NCBI GenBank assembly: GCA_964421755.1
Contig: CAYQYP010000061.1
Span: forward strand, 1 to 64,000
Direction: 5' to 3'
Source: CAVUUN01 sp964421755
GTDB lineage: Bacteria > Acidobacteriota > UBA6911 > RPQK01
DNA length: 64,000 nucleotides
In this document: positions 50,581 to 59,224 of the stretch, piece by piece
How positions within the stretch are numbered: position 1 is the stretch's first letter
Layout of the letters: every line of letters begins with the position of its first letter
Notes under the pieces: generated by a model
Seen by the model: the letters and a program-made list of their open reading frames with translations, nothing else
Told to the model about the DNA's origin: nothing
Database searches by the model: none
Translations under genes and position numbers: made by a program

Positions 50581-51939
50581 TTGTTGGGTGAAACGAAGAT
50601 TCTGGTTGTGGACGACGAGATGGCTTTGCGCGAAGTCTTAGGCATGCGGCTCGAGGAATGGGGATTTGATGTTCGCCTGGCGGCCGACGGAATCCAGGCC
50701 AAACAGCTCGTCGAATCATACGGGCCGGACATCGTCATTTCGGACGCGGTCATGCCCGAGCTCTCCGGGATGGAGCTGCTACGAAACTTGAAGGAGGGTG
50801 ACGTCCATCGCCCCGTCATCTTGATTACCGCGCACGGCAGCGTCGACATGGCCGTGGAAGCGATGAAGCAGGGGGCACGTGATTTCATCACGAAGCCTCT
50901 AGATTATTCCAAGTTGCGGGCCGTACTCGGTGCCGCAGAGAAGGACTTGCATTCGCGACAGGTGTCCCGTCGGCTGGTTTCGCAGCTGGAGAAGGGACCC
51001 GGTTTCATGGGGTTTATTGGCACCAGCAAACAGATGCGTGAGGTCTACGACCTGATCAAAGCTGTGGCCAATAGCGATGCTTTCGTCCTGATCACGGGGG
51101 AAAGCGGCACAGGCAAGGAATTGGTCGCGCGGACGATTCACGAGTTAAGCGGTCGAGTCAACGGCCCCTTCGTCGCTATCAACGCCGCCGCGATCCCGCA
51201 CGAACTGATGGAAAGCGAGATCTTCGGGCACGAAAAGGGCGCGTTTACCGGCGCCGTTGGAGTCCGCGCGGGCTGTTTTGAGCTCGCGAACGAGGGAACG
51301 CTCCTCCTGGACGAAATTGCGGAAATGCCGCTGGCGCTCCAGCCTAAACTGCTGCGCGTGTTGGAGGACGGGCGGGTCCGGCGAATCGGCGGACGCCAGG
51401 AGTTCGAGTTCAACGTGCGGGTCATCTCGGCGACCAACCGCGACCCGGGCAACGCGACCAAAGAAGGAGCACTGCGGACCGACCTCTATTATCGTCTTAA
51501 CGTTTTCACCGTCAGGATGCCGCCTCTTCGGGACCGCAAGGCTGATATCCCGTTATTAGCGCAATACTTCGTGACTGAATTTAACCGCAAGCACAATGCC
51601 GAGGTCGAGGGGTTGCGCGAAGAGACGCTCGACCTGCTCGCAAACTACTCCTGGCCGGGCAACGTGCGAGAGTTGAAAAACGTCATTGAGCGGGCAATCA
51701 TCCTCGCGAGGAGTTCGTGGATCGAGCCCTCGCATCTCCCGCCGTACATTCAAACGCCGATTGACGACAGCTCGGGCAAGATCGTGCTTCCGCTTAATGT
51801 CACGGCGGCCGAGGCCGAGAAAGAGTTGATCCTGAGGACCCTTGAGCGAACCGGGAACAATAAAGCTGAAGCGGCCCGCCAGCTCGAGGTTGATGTGAAG
51901 ACCATACGAAACAAACTGAAGTCGTACGGTCTCGAATAA
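50581..51939 (+). CDS. NtrC-family sigma-54 response regulator
   Basis: A 452-residue protein with TTG start after AGGAG. The receiver domain (1-120) has the phospho-acceptor Asp at about 55 (VISDAVMP). The AAA+ domain (about 143-385) has Walker A GESGTGKE (173-180) and an intact GAFTGA loop (220-225) for contacting sigma-54. The Fis-type helix-turn-helix is at the C-terminus (NKAEAARQLEVDVKTIRNKL). It should activate sigma-54 promoters when phosphorylated by the histidine kinase encoded nine bases downstream. Target genes are not evident. Confidence 0.96.
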   Translation: MLGETKILVVDDEMALREVLGMRLEEWGFDVRLAADGIQAKQLVESYGPDIVISDAVMPELSGMELLRNLKEGDVHRPVILITAHGSVDMAVEAMKQGARDFITKPLDYSKLRAVLGAAEKDLHSRQVSRRLVSQLEKGPGFMGFIGTSKQMREVYDLIKAVANSDAFVLITGESGTGKELVARTIHELSGRVNGPFVAINAAAIPHELMESEIFGHEKGAFTGAVGVRAGCFELANEGTLLLDEIAEMPLALQPKLLRVLEDGRVRRIGGRQEFEFNVRVISATNRDPGNATKEGALRTDLYYRLNVFTVRMPPLRDRKADIPLLAQYFVTEFNRKHNAEVEGLREETLDLLANYSWPGNVRELKNVIERAIILARSSWIEPSHLPPYIQTPIDDSSGKIVLPLNVTAAEAEKELILRTLERTGNNKAEAARQLEVDVKTIRNKLKSYGLE

Positions 51940-51948
51940 CTCAGAACC

Positions 51949-53499
51949 ATGAAGATTTCCACCAAGATTATTCTCGGTTACGCGCTTCTGATTCTCCTGC
52001 TGGTGACATCCCTGGTCTACGAGTTGTCCCTCATCCGTCGGATGCAGGCGGTTAACCGCAATCTGTCAAACATCAAGACCCGGGCGACGCAATATACCCT
52101 TTCCAGCAAAGACATCGAGCAGTTGGGCAAGCACGTCCGCCGATTCTATGTCACCCGTGACCCGGAGTACTTGGATCAATCGCAGGGTCAACTGAGTCGA
52201 CCGCTGAGTGAGGACCTGCAGAAGATGCGGGCCAGCGATCCGGAGGAACAACGCCAGCTCGACAAGCTCAGGCTGCTCTGGGCACGCTTTTCAAACGGAA
52301 TCTCAGACGGAGAGGCCCTCCTCCAGATGAGTCCCGAACAGTTTGACTCCTGGATCGCACTCGAGCTCCAGGAACTGGAAAGCCAGATCGATCTGACGCT
52401 TGCGGCAAACCAGAAAGCGATTGAGGCGGAAGTGGCCCAGTCGGCGCGGGCTGGGCAGAGGGCGGAGTGGGTTTCGCAGATCGCCGCGATCATCGCTCTC
52501 GGTCTCAGTTGCCTCGTATCTTTCGTGGTTGTCCGTTCGATTTCCAGATCACTACAGCAGCTGACGCACGGTGCCCGGGCGGTCGCGGAAGGGCGGTTTT
52601 CGTATCGAATCGATGACTCGGGCGACGAACAGTTCTCAAAGGTGGCCCGCGATTTCAACTTGATGGCCACGCGGCTCGACCAGCGAGATCAGCTGACCCG
52701 GGAGTATGTGTCACACGTGTCCCACGAGCTGAAGGCGCCGCTTGCAGCCATCCAGGAAACATCGAAACTCGTGCGGGAAGGAATCGCCGGTCCGGTCACG
52801 GAAAAACAAAAACACCTGCTTGGACTAAGCATTGAGTGCGGCGATCGGCTATCCAAGACGATTCGCAGTCTGCTGGATCTATCGCGTATGGAAGCGGACG
52901 CTTTGGACTACGAGTTGGAGAAGCAGGACGTGCGGGACCTGGTTAAAGCCGCGGTGGCGGAGTTCGAAGTGCACTTTTCGCAGAGCAACCGGCCCCTGAA
53001 AGTTCAGCTGCCCGACAGCGAGCTCTCGGCCAACTGCGACCGCGATCGCGTGATACAGGTTCTGACTAACCTGGTCGACAATGCGCTGAAGTTTTCCCCG
53101 GCTATGTCGCCGCTGGAGGTTCGCGCAGAGCGAGTGAAGGCCAAGCCCGAAGGTCTTCCGTCGGCTTGGGCAGAGCGGGTGCGGGAGGGAGCGGGGGGCT
53201 ATATTCTGATCACGGTGGCCGATTCCGGCCGTGGTGTCCCCGACGAGCACAAGGAACAGATTTTTGAGAAGTTTCACCAAGTTAAGTTCGGTAAGAAGGT
53301 GGCCGGCCAGGGAGTCGGGCTTGGACTGGTGATCTGCCGCAACATCGTGCAGGCTCACGGCGGCGCAATCTGGGTAGAGGACAACAGAGAGGGCGGAAGT
53401 ATCTTCTCCGTGCTGCTTCCTTCAGCGGCCGAACAGCCGGTGACCGGAGATAGTCCTACCGGCGCTCATAGGGCACTTCAAGGGGTTCAGCCAGCCTGA
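51949..53499 (+). CDS. membrane sensor histidine kinase
   Basis: A 516-residue kinase. Membrane helices at about 5-27 and 172-196 bracket a periplasmic four-helix-type sensor. HAMP follows (about 197-250), then the phospho-acceptor His at about 259 (SHVSHELKAPLAAIQE), and the ATPase domain with NLVDNALKFSP, DSGRGVPDEHKEQIFEKFHQV and GQGVGLGLVICR. It is the cognate partner of the NtrC-type regulator just upstream. Its 3' end overlaps the convergent gene at 53456 by 44 bases. Confidence 0.95.
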   Translation: MKISTKIILGYALLILLLVTSLVYELSLIRRMQAVNRNLSNIKTRATQYTLSSKDIEQLGKHVRRFYVTRDPEYLDQSQGQLSRPLSEDLQKMRASDPEEQRQLDKLRLLWARFSNGISDGEALLQMSPEQFDSWIALELQELESQIDLTLAANQKAIEAEVAQSARAGQRAEWVSQIAAIIALGLSCLVSFVVVRSISRSLQQLTHGARAVAEGRFSYRIDDSGDEQFSKVARDFNLMATRLDQRDQLTREYVSHVSHELKAPLAAIQETSKLVREGIAGPVTEKQKHLLGLSIECGDRLSKTIRSLLDLSRMEADALDYELEKQDVRDLVKAAVAEFEVHFSQSNRPLKVQLPDSELSANCDRDRVIQVLTNLVDNALKFSPAMSPLEVRAERVKAKPEGLPSAWAERVREGAGGYILITVADSGRGVPDEHKEQIFEKFHQVKFGKKVAGQGVGLGLVICRNIVQAHGGAIWVEDNREGGSIFSVLLPSAAEQPVTGDSPTGAHRALQGVQPA

Positions 53500-54013
53500 A
53501 AGTAAACATGGCGCCCGGGGGGTAGGAGAGCGGCCTGCCCGGCGAATCGTCTGAATCCAACGCCTTCAATCGGGCACCGTCGTTCCGAACGGGCACTCCA
53601 AGTGCAAGCACCTCGGTATCGATTCGAATTTTCTTCCCATCCACTCGCAGCCGATTCAGGCGCATCGTCATAGCAGGCCGTTTACCTTTGGCCCTTGGAG
53701 ATTCCTCGAGAGCGAACTCTCCGTTAACCTGCACCCCAGGGGAAAGAACCACGTGGCCGTTGGTTTTGACCGGCTGATCGAGCACCCCTTTAAAGGTCCC
53801 TTCTGAATCACTGGACGACAGCTTGTCCGTCAGCCGAATGTGCAGCTTGGTGCCTTTGGGAATAGTCAGACTCCTTTTTTGGGGGGGGCGGGGAATCAAG
53901 GAGTCGTCTTTCAGGGTGCTCAGATCCAGCCGGCTTCCCGCGGTAGACAGTATCGCGCCCGGTAATGCCATGAAAATGGCAACCAGCAGTATAAGGACCA
54001 GAACGCGATTCAT
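53456..54013 (-). CDS. exported beta-rich protein of unknown function
   Basis: A 185-residue protein. The ATG at 54013 has GGAG eight bases upstream and opens a signal peptide (about 1-25). Most of the rest looks like beta-strands: SLTIPKGTKLHIRLTDKLSSSDSEGTFKGVL, then VNGEFALEESPRAKGKRPAMTMRLNRL, ending with PPGAMFTFRLAEPL. The 'pre-set value, then range' pattern occurs in other secreted acidobacterial proteins, but I cannot name a family. Its last 44 bases overlap the end of the histidine kinase gene on the other strand. Confidence 0.65.
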   Translation of the reverse strand: MNRVLVLILLVAIFMALPGAILSTAGSRLDLSTLKDDSLIPRPPQKRSLTIPKGTKLHIRLTDKLSSSDSEGTFKGVLDQPVKTNGHVVLSPGVQVNGEFALEESPRAKGKRPAMTMRLNRLRVDGKKIRIDTEVLALGVPVRNDGARLKALDSDDSPGRPLSYPPGAMFTFRLAEPLEVPYERR

Positions 54014-54366
54014 TTTACAGTCTCCGCACAGGCAGTCCTGCAAGATTCGTGCCAAGCGGCCCAGGTTCTGGAGGGCCAGGGCCGGAGGCGCCACCGGGGC
54101 CCGACTTCGTTGTGAACAAAGGGGCCTGCAGCGGTGGGGCTGCAATCATCGAGTCGGTCGGCACGCCCTTCAAAAGTTGCCTGGCCGGGCGGTCACGGAT
54201 ATTTTCCCGGGTCGCACTACTTCTTTCCCCGTCTCCTTGCTTCCGTCTCTCCCTGTCTCCCCTCCGACTGCAATTGTCCTACAATGGTTAAAAAGAGATT
54301 CTCCGCGGACGAGTGTTCCCCGTGTTGTTGTGTATCGGCCGCGTGTTGCGTGTCCGTCGCCTTTCC
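54014..54366. other. divergent gap without a gene
   Basis: About 350 bases between the exported protein gene and the AI-2E permease gene. It holds a pyrimidine-rich stretch (CCGTCTCTCCCTGTCTCCCC near 54241-54262) that looks like another degenerate word repeat. The open frames across it are not protein-like. Confidence 0.4.
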
Positions 54367-55476
54367 ATGACCAAAGAAAACAACAAAGAGCTGGCGGCGC
54401 CGGGTCCGGCCAGAGATCAGACCGTCTTGGGCCAGACGGTGGACATCCGGTCGGTCATGTTGACCGGTCTGTTCATGCTGGCCCTTTTCTACACCCTATA
54501 TCTCGCCAGTGAATTCATCCTGCCTGTAATACTGGCTTTGCTTCTGGACTTTCTGCTGAGACCGGCAGTGCGGGTTCTCAGGAAAGCCCGCATTCCCGAA
54601 GCCGTAGGCGCCGCTGTGATTCTGCTGGCGTTCCTGTCGCTGCTCGCATTCGGCTTCTATCAACTGTCCGGGCCGGCAGGTAGGTGGATCGCGGAGGCAC
54701 CCAAGGCATTACGTCGGATAGAAACCGAGGTCAAGAGCTGGCGGGGCCCTGTGCAACAGATGTCGAAGGCCGCTGAACAGGTCGACAGGATCACCACCGT
54801 GACACCTGAGAAACGTGTCGAGACGGTCGAGCTCAAGCAGCCCAGCCTCATCGATTCCCTGGTGAGCGGCACCCGCAGTGCGATCGCCGGGGTCGTCGTG
54901 GTTATGCTGCTGCTTTACTTTCTGCTGGCTTCGGGAGACCTGTTCCTAACCAAGCTTGTCCGTGTGCTGCCCACGCTGACCGACAAGAAGACCGCGGTCC
55001 AGGCGGCGTACGAAATGGAGGACCAGGTTTCGGTCTATCTGACGACCGTCACGGCGATCAATATCGGCTTGGGAATCGCGGAAGCCAGCGCGATGTATCT
55101 GATCGGGATGCCGAATCCAGTCCTCTGGGGACTGATGGCAACTGTTTTCAACTTCGTCCCGTATCTTGGGGCGCTGGTCGGGGCGACCGTAATCGGCACG
55201 GTGGGTTTCGTAACTTTCGGGGAACCTCAGTGGGCGGCTCTTGCGGCCGGGCTCTACCTGTTGATCACCTCGATCGAAGGCGGATTCGTAACCCCGATGC
55301 TGCTCGCCAGGCGCCTCACTTTGAACCCCGTTGTCGTCCTGATCGGGGTCATATTCTGGGGCTGGCTCTGGGGGATCGCCGGGACACTGATTGCGGTCCC
55401 CCTCATGGTCACCTTCAAGATCCTTTGCGACCACATCAAGCCGCTCGCGCCCATTGGCGAGTTCATGGGCCAGTGA
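54367..55476 (+). CDS. AI-2E family membrane permease
   Basis: A protein of about 369 residues. The ATG at 54367 begins MTKENNKELAAPG; an earlier start at 54313 would add an unlikely Cys-rich lead. About eight membrane segments, with a soluble heptad-rich region at about 120-180 between segments 3 and 4. The conserved C-terminal half includes NFVPYLGALVGA, ITSIEGGFVTPMLLARRL and LNPVVVLIGVIFWGWLWGI. Members include TqsA (export of autoinducer-2) and Na+/H+ antiporters, so the substrate is open. It converges with the serine hydrolase with four bases between. Confidence 0.92.
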   Translation: MTKENNKELAAPGPARDQTVLGQTVDIRSVMLTGLFMLALFYTLYLASEFILPVILALLLDFLLRPAVRVLRKARIPEAVGAAVILLAFLSLLAFGFYQLSGPAGRWIAEAPKALRRIETEVKSWRGPVQQMSKAAEQVDRITTVTPEKRVETVELKQPSLIDSLVSGTRSAIAGVVVVMLLLYFLLASGDLFLTKLVRVLPTLTDKKTAVQAAYEMEDQVSVYLTTVTAINIGLGIAEASAMYLIGMPNPVLWGLMATVFNFVPYLGALVGATVIGTVGFVTFGEPQWAALAAGLYLLITSIEGGFVTPMLLARRLTLNPVVVLIGVIFWGWLWGIAGTLIAVPLMVTFKILCDHIKPLAPIGEFMGQ

Positions 55477-55480
55477 CTGG

Positions 55481-56788
55481 TTAGCTGCCGCCTCCATCGC
55501 GGGCAGGCGCCGGTGCCTGATACGACTGGATGATCGCCTGGTAAACCGCAGCCCTGAATTTTGGCTGGAGGTCGACTTTCGCCGGCATCAGTTGAGTCAT
55601 GAAAACGGCCACCAATTTTTCAACTGGGTCGACCCAGTAGGTCGTGTAGTAGGCGCCGCCCCATCCGAACGCACCTACACTGCCCGGTTCTCCCGCCTTT
55701 CCCAGGTGTTCGATTACCCAAAAGCCCAGACCGAAGCCGGTGTTCCCGTTATTGTGCAAGTCGCCCACATGGTTGACCGTCATGAGCTGGACGGTTTTCG
55801 GACCGAGAATCCGGGCCCCCTCGAGTTCTCCCCCATTGAGCAGCATCTGCAGGAACCGGGCGTAGTCCTCCGCGGTGGCAAGCAGTCCCGCGCCGCCTGA
55901 GTAGGATACCTGTGGCCCTTTCACGTAGTCATTTTCCGTGGCCTTCTGAACCAGCTTGATGCGTCCGTCCTCGCCTGATGCGTAGACCGGTGTGAAGCGA
56001 CCGATCTTATCCTGCGGAAGGTAGAAGTGCGTATCGACCATCTTCAGCGGATCGGTGATCCGGCTTTTGATGAAATCGGCCAGGCTCATTCCCGATACCT
56101 TTTCGACGACGTGCCCAAGAATGTCCGTGTTGAAACCGTAGATAAACTTCTCGCCTGGTTGCGAATCGAATGGCAGGCCAGCGAGTGCCTTGATCGCTTC
56201 TCCCACCGGCCTCGTCTGGTCGGCAAAATACCAACCGTGCACATCGGCTGACTTGTAAAGCTCCTCGGCAGGACCCGATCCGTAGGAGATACCGGCGGTG
56301 TGCGTCAGCAGATCGCGAATGGTTATTTCGCGTTTGGCCGGCACCGTGCTGTAGCCCTGTGAATCTTTCTCCGAGGCTTTGACAGCGACCCTGGAATTCT
56401 TGAACTCGGGGACGAACTTTGAGACCGGGTCGTTGAGCAGCAGTTCCCCCTCTTCATACAGGATCATGATCGCAACACTGGTCAGGGCCTTCGATTGCGA
56501 AGCTATGCGGAAGATGGCGTCGGTCGGCATGGGCGTGTTTGCTTCCACATCGAGCTTTCCGATTCCTTCGTAATGGACCACCTTGCCTTGCCGGGCAACC
56601 AGCGTCACAGCGCCGGCGATCTTGCCATCACGAACGTATTCCTGCATGAGGGAACTGATTCGTCCCAGGCGTTCGGATGACATGCCGACTGTCTCAGCTT
56701 TCGCACGGGGCAGTTTCTGACCAAAGGCGGAGGTAACCAAAACGAGCAGGACGACGCAAAGAACCGTTTGCTTCAGCGCTCTTTTCAT
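55481..56788 (-). CDS. exported serine beta-lactamase-like hydrolase
   Basis: A 435-residue protein. The ATG at 56788 starts a signal peptide ending SAFGQ. The class C beta-lactamase/EstB-like fold has the nucleophile in S97-Q-S-K100, a Tyr in FIYGFNTDILGHV, and GWGGAYYTTYWVDP near the end. Members include esterases, D-aminopeptidases and true beta-lactamases. The surroundings give no hint of antibiotic function, so an esterase or peptidase role is as likely. Confidence 0.9.
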   Translation of the reverse strand: MKRALKQTVLCVVLLVLVTSAFGQKLPRAKAETVGMSSERLGRISSLMQEYVRDGKIAGAVTLVARQGKVVHYEGIGKLDVEANTPMPTDAIFRIASQSKALTSVAIMILYEEGELLLNDPVSKFVPEFKNSRVAVKASEKDSQGYSTVPAKREITIRDLLTHTAGISYGSGPAEELYKSADVHGWYFADQTRPVGEAIKALAGLPFDSQPGEKFIYGFNTDILGHVVEKVSGMSLADFIKSRITDPLKMVDTHFYLPQDKIGRFTPVYASGEDGRIKLVQKATENDYVKGPQVSYSGGAGLLATAEDYARFLQMLLNGGELEGARILGPKTVQLMTVNHVGDLHNNGNTGFGLGFWVIEHLGKAGEPGSVGAFGWGGAYYTTYWVDPVEKLVAVFMTQLMPAKVDLQPKFRAAVYQAIIQSYQAPAPARDGGGS

Positions 56789-56862
56789 GCCGCCTATCTT
56801 ACCGCTGCGGTGAAGCGGAGGACCAGACGTAATGGCGAGTGGCGCCCACTTATTGACGTTGC

Positions 56863-56922
56863 AACTGGGCCGAAAAGCGGCGGATTCGCCGTTCAGAATC
56901 CGCCGCTTTTCGGCCCGGTTGG
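56863..56922. repeat. R1 repeat, short form
   Basis: AACTGGGCCGAAAAGCGGCG and its inverse form a hairpin with arms of about 25 bases and a very short loop. It shares GCGGCGGATTC...AGAATCCGCCGC with the longer copies at 24743-24868 and 61251-61382 but lacks their inner arm portion and loop. It lies between divergent genes, about 40 bases from the SMP-30 start. Confidence 0.75.
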
Positions 56923-56960
56923 CAATCACTGTCAGTTGCGTTAGGCTCGTTTTATCCACC

Positions 56961-57824
56961 ATGAAACTCCAAGACATCATTTCCCCAGGAACCGAGTTCC
57001 AGGTGCTTGGTACAGGGTACGGATTCACAGAAGGGCCGGCGGCCGATGGGCTGGGCAACGTGTATTTTTCGGACGGACAAAACGACTCCATTCACTTTTG
57101 CGAGATCGGAAAGCCGATCACGCTCTTCGTCGCGGACAGCACGGACGCCAACGGCATGATGTTCAACCATAAGGGAGAACTGCTGGTCTGTGAGGGCGCG
57201 GCTCATCGCATCGTCGCTATCGACGTCCAGTCCAGGGCGAAACGCATTCTCGCCTCGCAAATCTATGGTACGCACTTCAACGAGCCAAACGACCTGAGCG
57301 TCGATGAGGTGGATGGATTTTACTTTACGGACCCTAATTATGGGCATCGCGGGCAAGCGACCGTAATGAAGGAGGACGCTTATTACTGCAGCCCAGAGGG
57401 CCGGGTCAGCCGCGTCTCTACTGTTTGCGTGAAGCCGAATGGTGTTATTCTCTCGCCGGACGGTAAAGTACTGTACCTTGCCGACAACCGCGGAGAGCGG
57501 ATCTACAAGTATGACGTAACTGCACCTGGCCGGTTGACAAACGAACGAGGGTGGATCGAGCTCGGGGCGCGACCCGACGGCATGACGCTTGATGTTCACC
57601 GGAATCTGTATGTCGGATGCGGAGATGCCGGTGTTAAGGTCTACTCCCCCTCGGCTGAGTATATAGGCGCGATATCGGTTCCGTACGCGTCAAATCTGGT
57701 TTTTGGCGGCACTGATTTCACCACCCTTTTCATCACTTCCCGCGACAAGTTGCTCTCTATTCGTACCCGGGTCGAAGGAATCAGGCCTCCGGGAAGTGGG
57801 CAGCGAACGCGACTAACGGGATGA
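56961..57824 (+). CDS. SMP-30/gluconolactonase-like beta-propeller
   Basis: A protein of about 287 residues from the ATG at 56961; longer frames run back through the R1 repeat. The six-bladed propeller motifs are clear: YGFTEGPAADGLGNVYFSDGQND, NEPNDLSVDEVDGFYFTDPNY, KPNGVILSPDGKVLYLADN and RPDGMTLDVHRNLYVGC. Conserved Glu and Asn residues bind the catalytic divalent metal. It hydrolyses a sugar lactone, with no export signal. First gene of an operon with a Gfo/Idh/MocA protein and a HEAT-repeat protein; lactone opening plus sugar oxidation would fit. Confidence 0.9.
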   Translation: MKLQDIISPGTEFQVLGTGYGFTEGPAADGLGNVYFSDGQNDSIHFCEIGKPITLFVADSTDANGMMFNHKGELLVCEGAAHRIVAIDVQSRAKRILASQIYGTHFNEPNDLSVDEVDGFYFTDPNYGHRGQATVMKEDAYYCSPEGRVSRVSTVCVKPNGVILSPDGKVLYLADNRGERIYKYDVTAPGRLTNERGWIELGARPDGMTLDVHRNLYVGCGDAGVKVYSPSAEYIGAISVPYASNLVFGGTDFTTLFITSRDKLLSIRTRVEGIRPPGSGQRTRLTG

Positions 57825-57872
57825 CAGGGCGTCGCGCTTCGCATATGATCCGTACTTCGAAAGGATTCGACA

Positions 57873-59192
57873 ATGGCGAGTGACAATAAGCAAAATCGTC
57901 GTGAGTTTCTCATTGGATCCGGGGCGCTCTTGACCGCGGCCGTCGGCTTCCCGACGATCGTCCCCAGTAATGTGCTCGGGCGAGGCGCGGGGGTGGCTCC
58001 GAGTAACCAGGTGATTCTCGCCTGCATCGGAGTCGGCTGGCAGGGCACATCCAACATGGAAACCTTCCTCGAGGACAATAACGCCCGCATTGTTGCGGTC
58101 TGCGACATCGACAAGGAGCACCTGGAGAATGCTCGCGACATCGTCAACAAGGCCTACGGGAACAGCGACTGCCGGACCTTTCACAACTACGAAGATGTAA
58201 TCGGGCGGCAGGATATCGATGCGCTTTCGCTCGGGCTCCCCGACCACTGGCATGCCATTCCTGCCGTCGCGGCCGCTGCAGCAGGCAAGGATATTTACGG
58301 TGAGAAGCCATTGGCACACAACTGGGCGGAGGGCCGCGCCATCTGCGACGCTGTCAAGCGCTACGGACGGGTCTGGCAAACCGGAAGCTGGCAACGCTCG
58401 ATTGACAATTTTCGCTTCGGATGCGAGTTGGTGCTGAACGGGCGCATCGGAAAGGTCCATACGATCGAGGTTGGACTCCCCGATGGGCATACCGATTTCG
58501 CCGGAACCAGAGGTCTGGAAGACCCCGGCCCACCTCCGCCCACCCTCGATTACGAACGATGGCTAGGTCCTGCCCCCTTCGCTCCCTACTGCGTGGCGCG
58601 AGTCCACAAGAACTGGCGGTGGAACCTCGATTACGCCGGAGGCCAGATTATGGATTGGGTCGGACATCATGTCGACATCGGCCACTGGGGCGCTGGTCTG
58701 GACTACGAGGGGCCTGTCAAGGTGGATGGCGAGGGAACCTACCCAGACCGTGGAAAGCTCTGGAACACAGCTACCCGATACAGGGTCAATGCAAAGTATG
58801 CAAATGGGATCAAGATGATCATCGCCGGAGGCCACTCGGACATCCGAAGCGGCACAAAATGGATCGGCGATCAGGGATGGGTTTGGGTAAATCGGGGAGC
58901 CATCGATGCCGAACCGAAGAGCCTGCTGAAGGTCAAGCTGGCACCCGGCGACATTCACCTGTTTCGGTCACCCGGTCACACCCGCGAGTTCATTCAGTGC
59001 GTTAAGAGCAGGGGCCTGACTCTTTGTCCGGCCGAAGTCGCTCACCGTTCTGCGACTCCGGGATTCCTGGGCCAGATCGCAATGCTGACCGGCCGGGAAA
59101 TCACGTGGGATCCGGTCAACGAGAAGATTCTGGGAGACCCTCAAGCCGAGCGATTGTTGTCCAGACCCATGCGCAGCCCGTGGCACCTTTAG
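57873..59192 (+). CDS. Tat-exported Gfo/Idh/MocA oxidoreductase
   Basis: A 439-residue protein. The Tat leader RREFLIGSGALLTAAVG precedes the NAD-binding domain (ILACIGVGWQG). The EKPLAHN motif and the C-terminal domain with GGQIMDWVGHHVDIGHW follow. It is similar in layout to, but different in sequence from, the one at 41057. It sits 48 bases after the SMP-30 gene and 32 bases before the HEAT-repeat gene. It may oxidise or otherwise convert a sugar using a tightly bound cofactor. Confidence 0.93.
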   Translation: MASDNKQNRREFLIGSGALLTAAVGFPTIVPSNVLGRGAGVAPSNQVILACIGVGWQGTSNMETFLEDNNARIVAVCDIDKEHLENARDIVNKAYGNSDCRTFHNYEDVIGRQDIDALSLGLPDHWHAIPAVAAAAAGKDIYGEKPLAHNWAEGRAICDAVKRYGRVWQTGSWQRSIDNFRFGCELVLNGRIGKVHTIEVGLPDGHTDFAGTRGLEDPGPPPPTLDYERWLGPAPFAPYCVARVHKNWRWNLDYAGGQIMDWVGHHVDIGHWGAGLDYEGPVKVDGEGTYPDRGKLWNTATRYRVNAKYANGIKMIIAGGHSDIRSGTKWIGDQGWVWVNRGAIDAEPKSLLKVKLAPGDIHLFRSPGHTREFIQCVKSRGLTLCPAEVAHRSATPGFLGQIAMLTGREITWDPVNEKILGDPQAERLLSRPMRSPWHL

Positions 59193-59224
59193 GATTTTCG
59201 GCAGCACATATTTCGGAGAATAGT

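Noticed and set aside
55481..56788. Calling the serine hydrolase an antibiotic-resistance beta-lactamase
   Set aside because: The SxxK fold is shared with esterases and peptidases, and neither the motifs nor the context single out beta-lactams.
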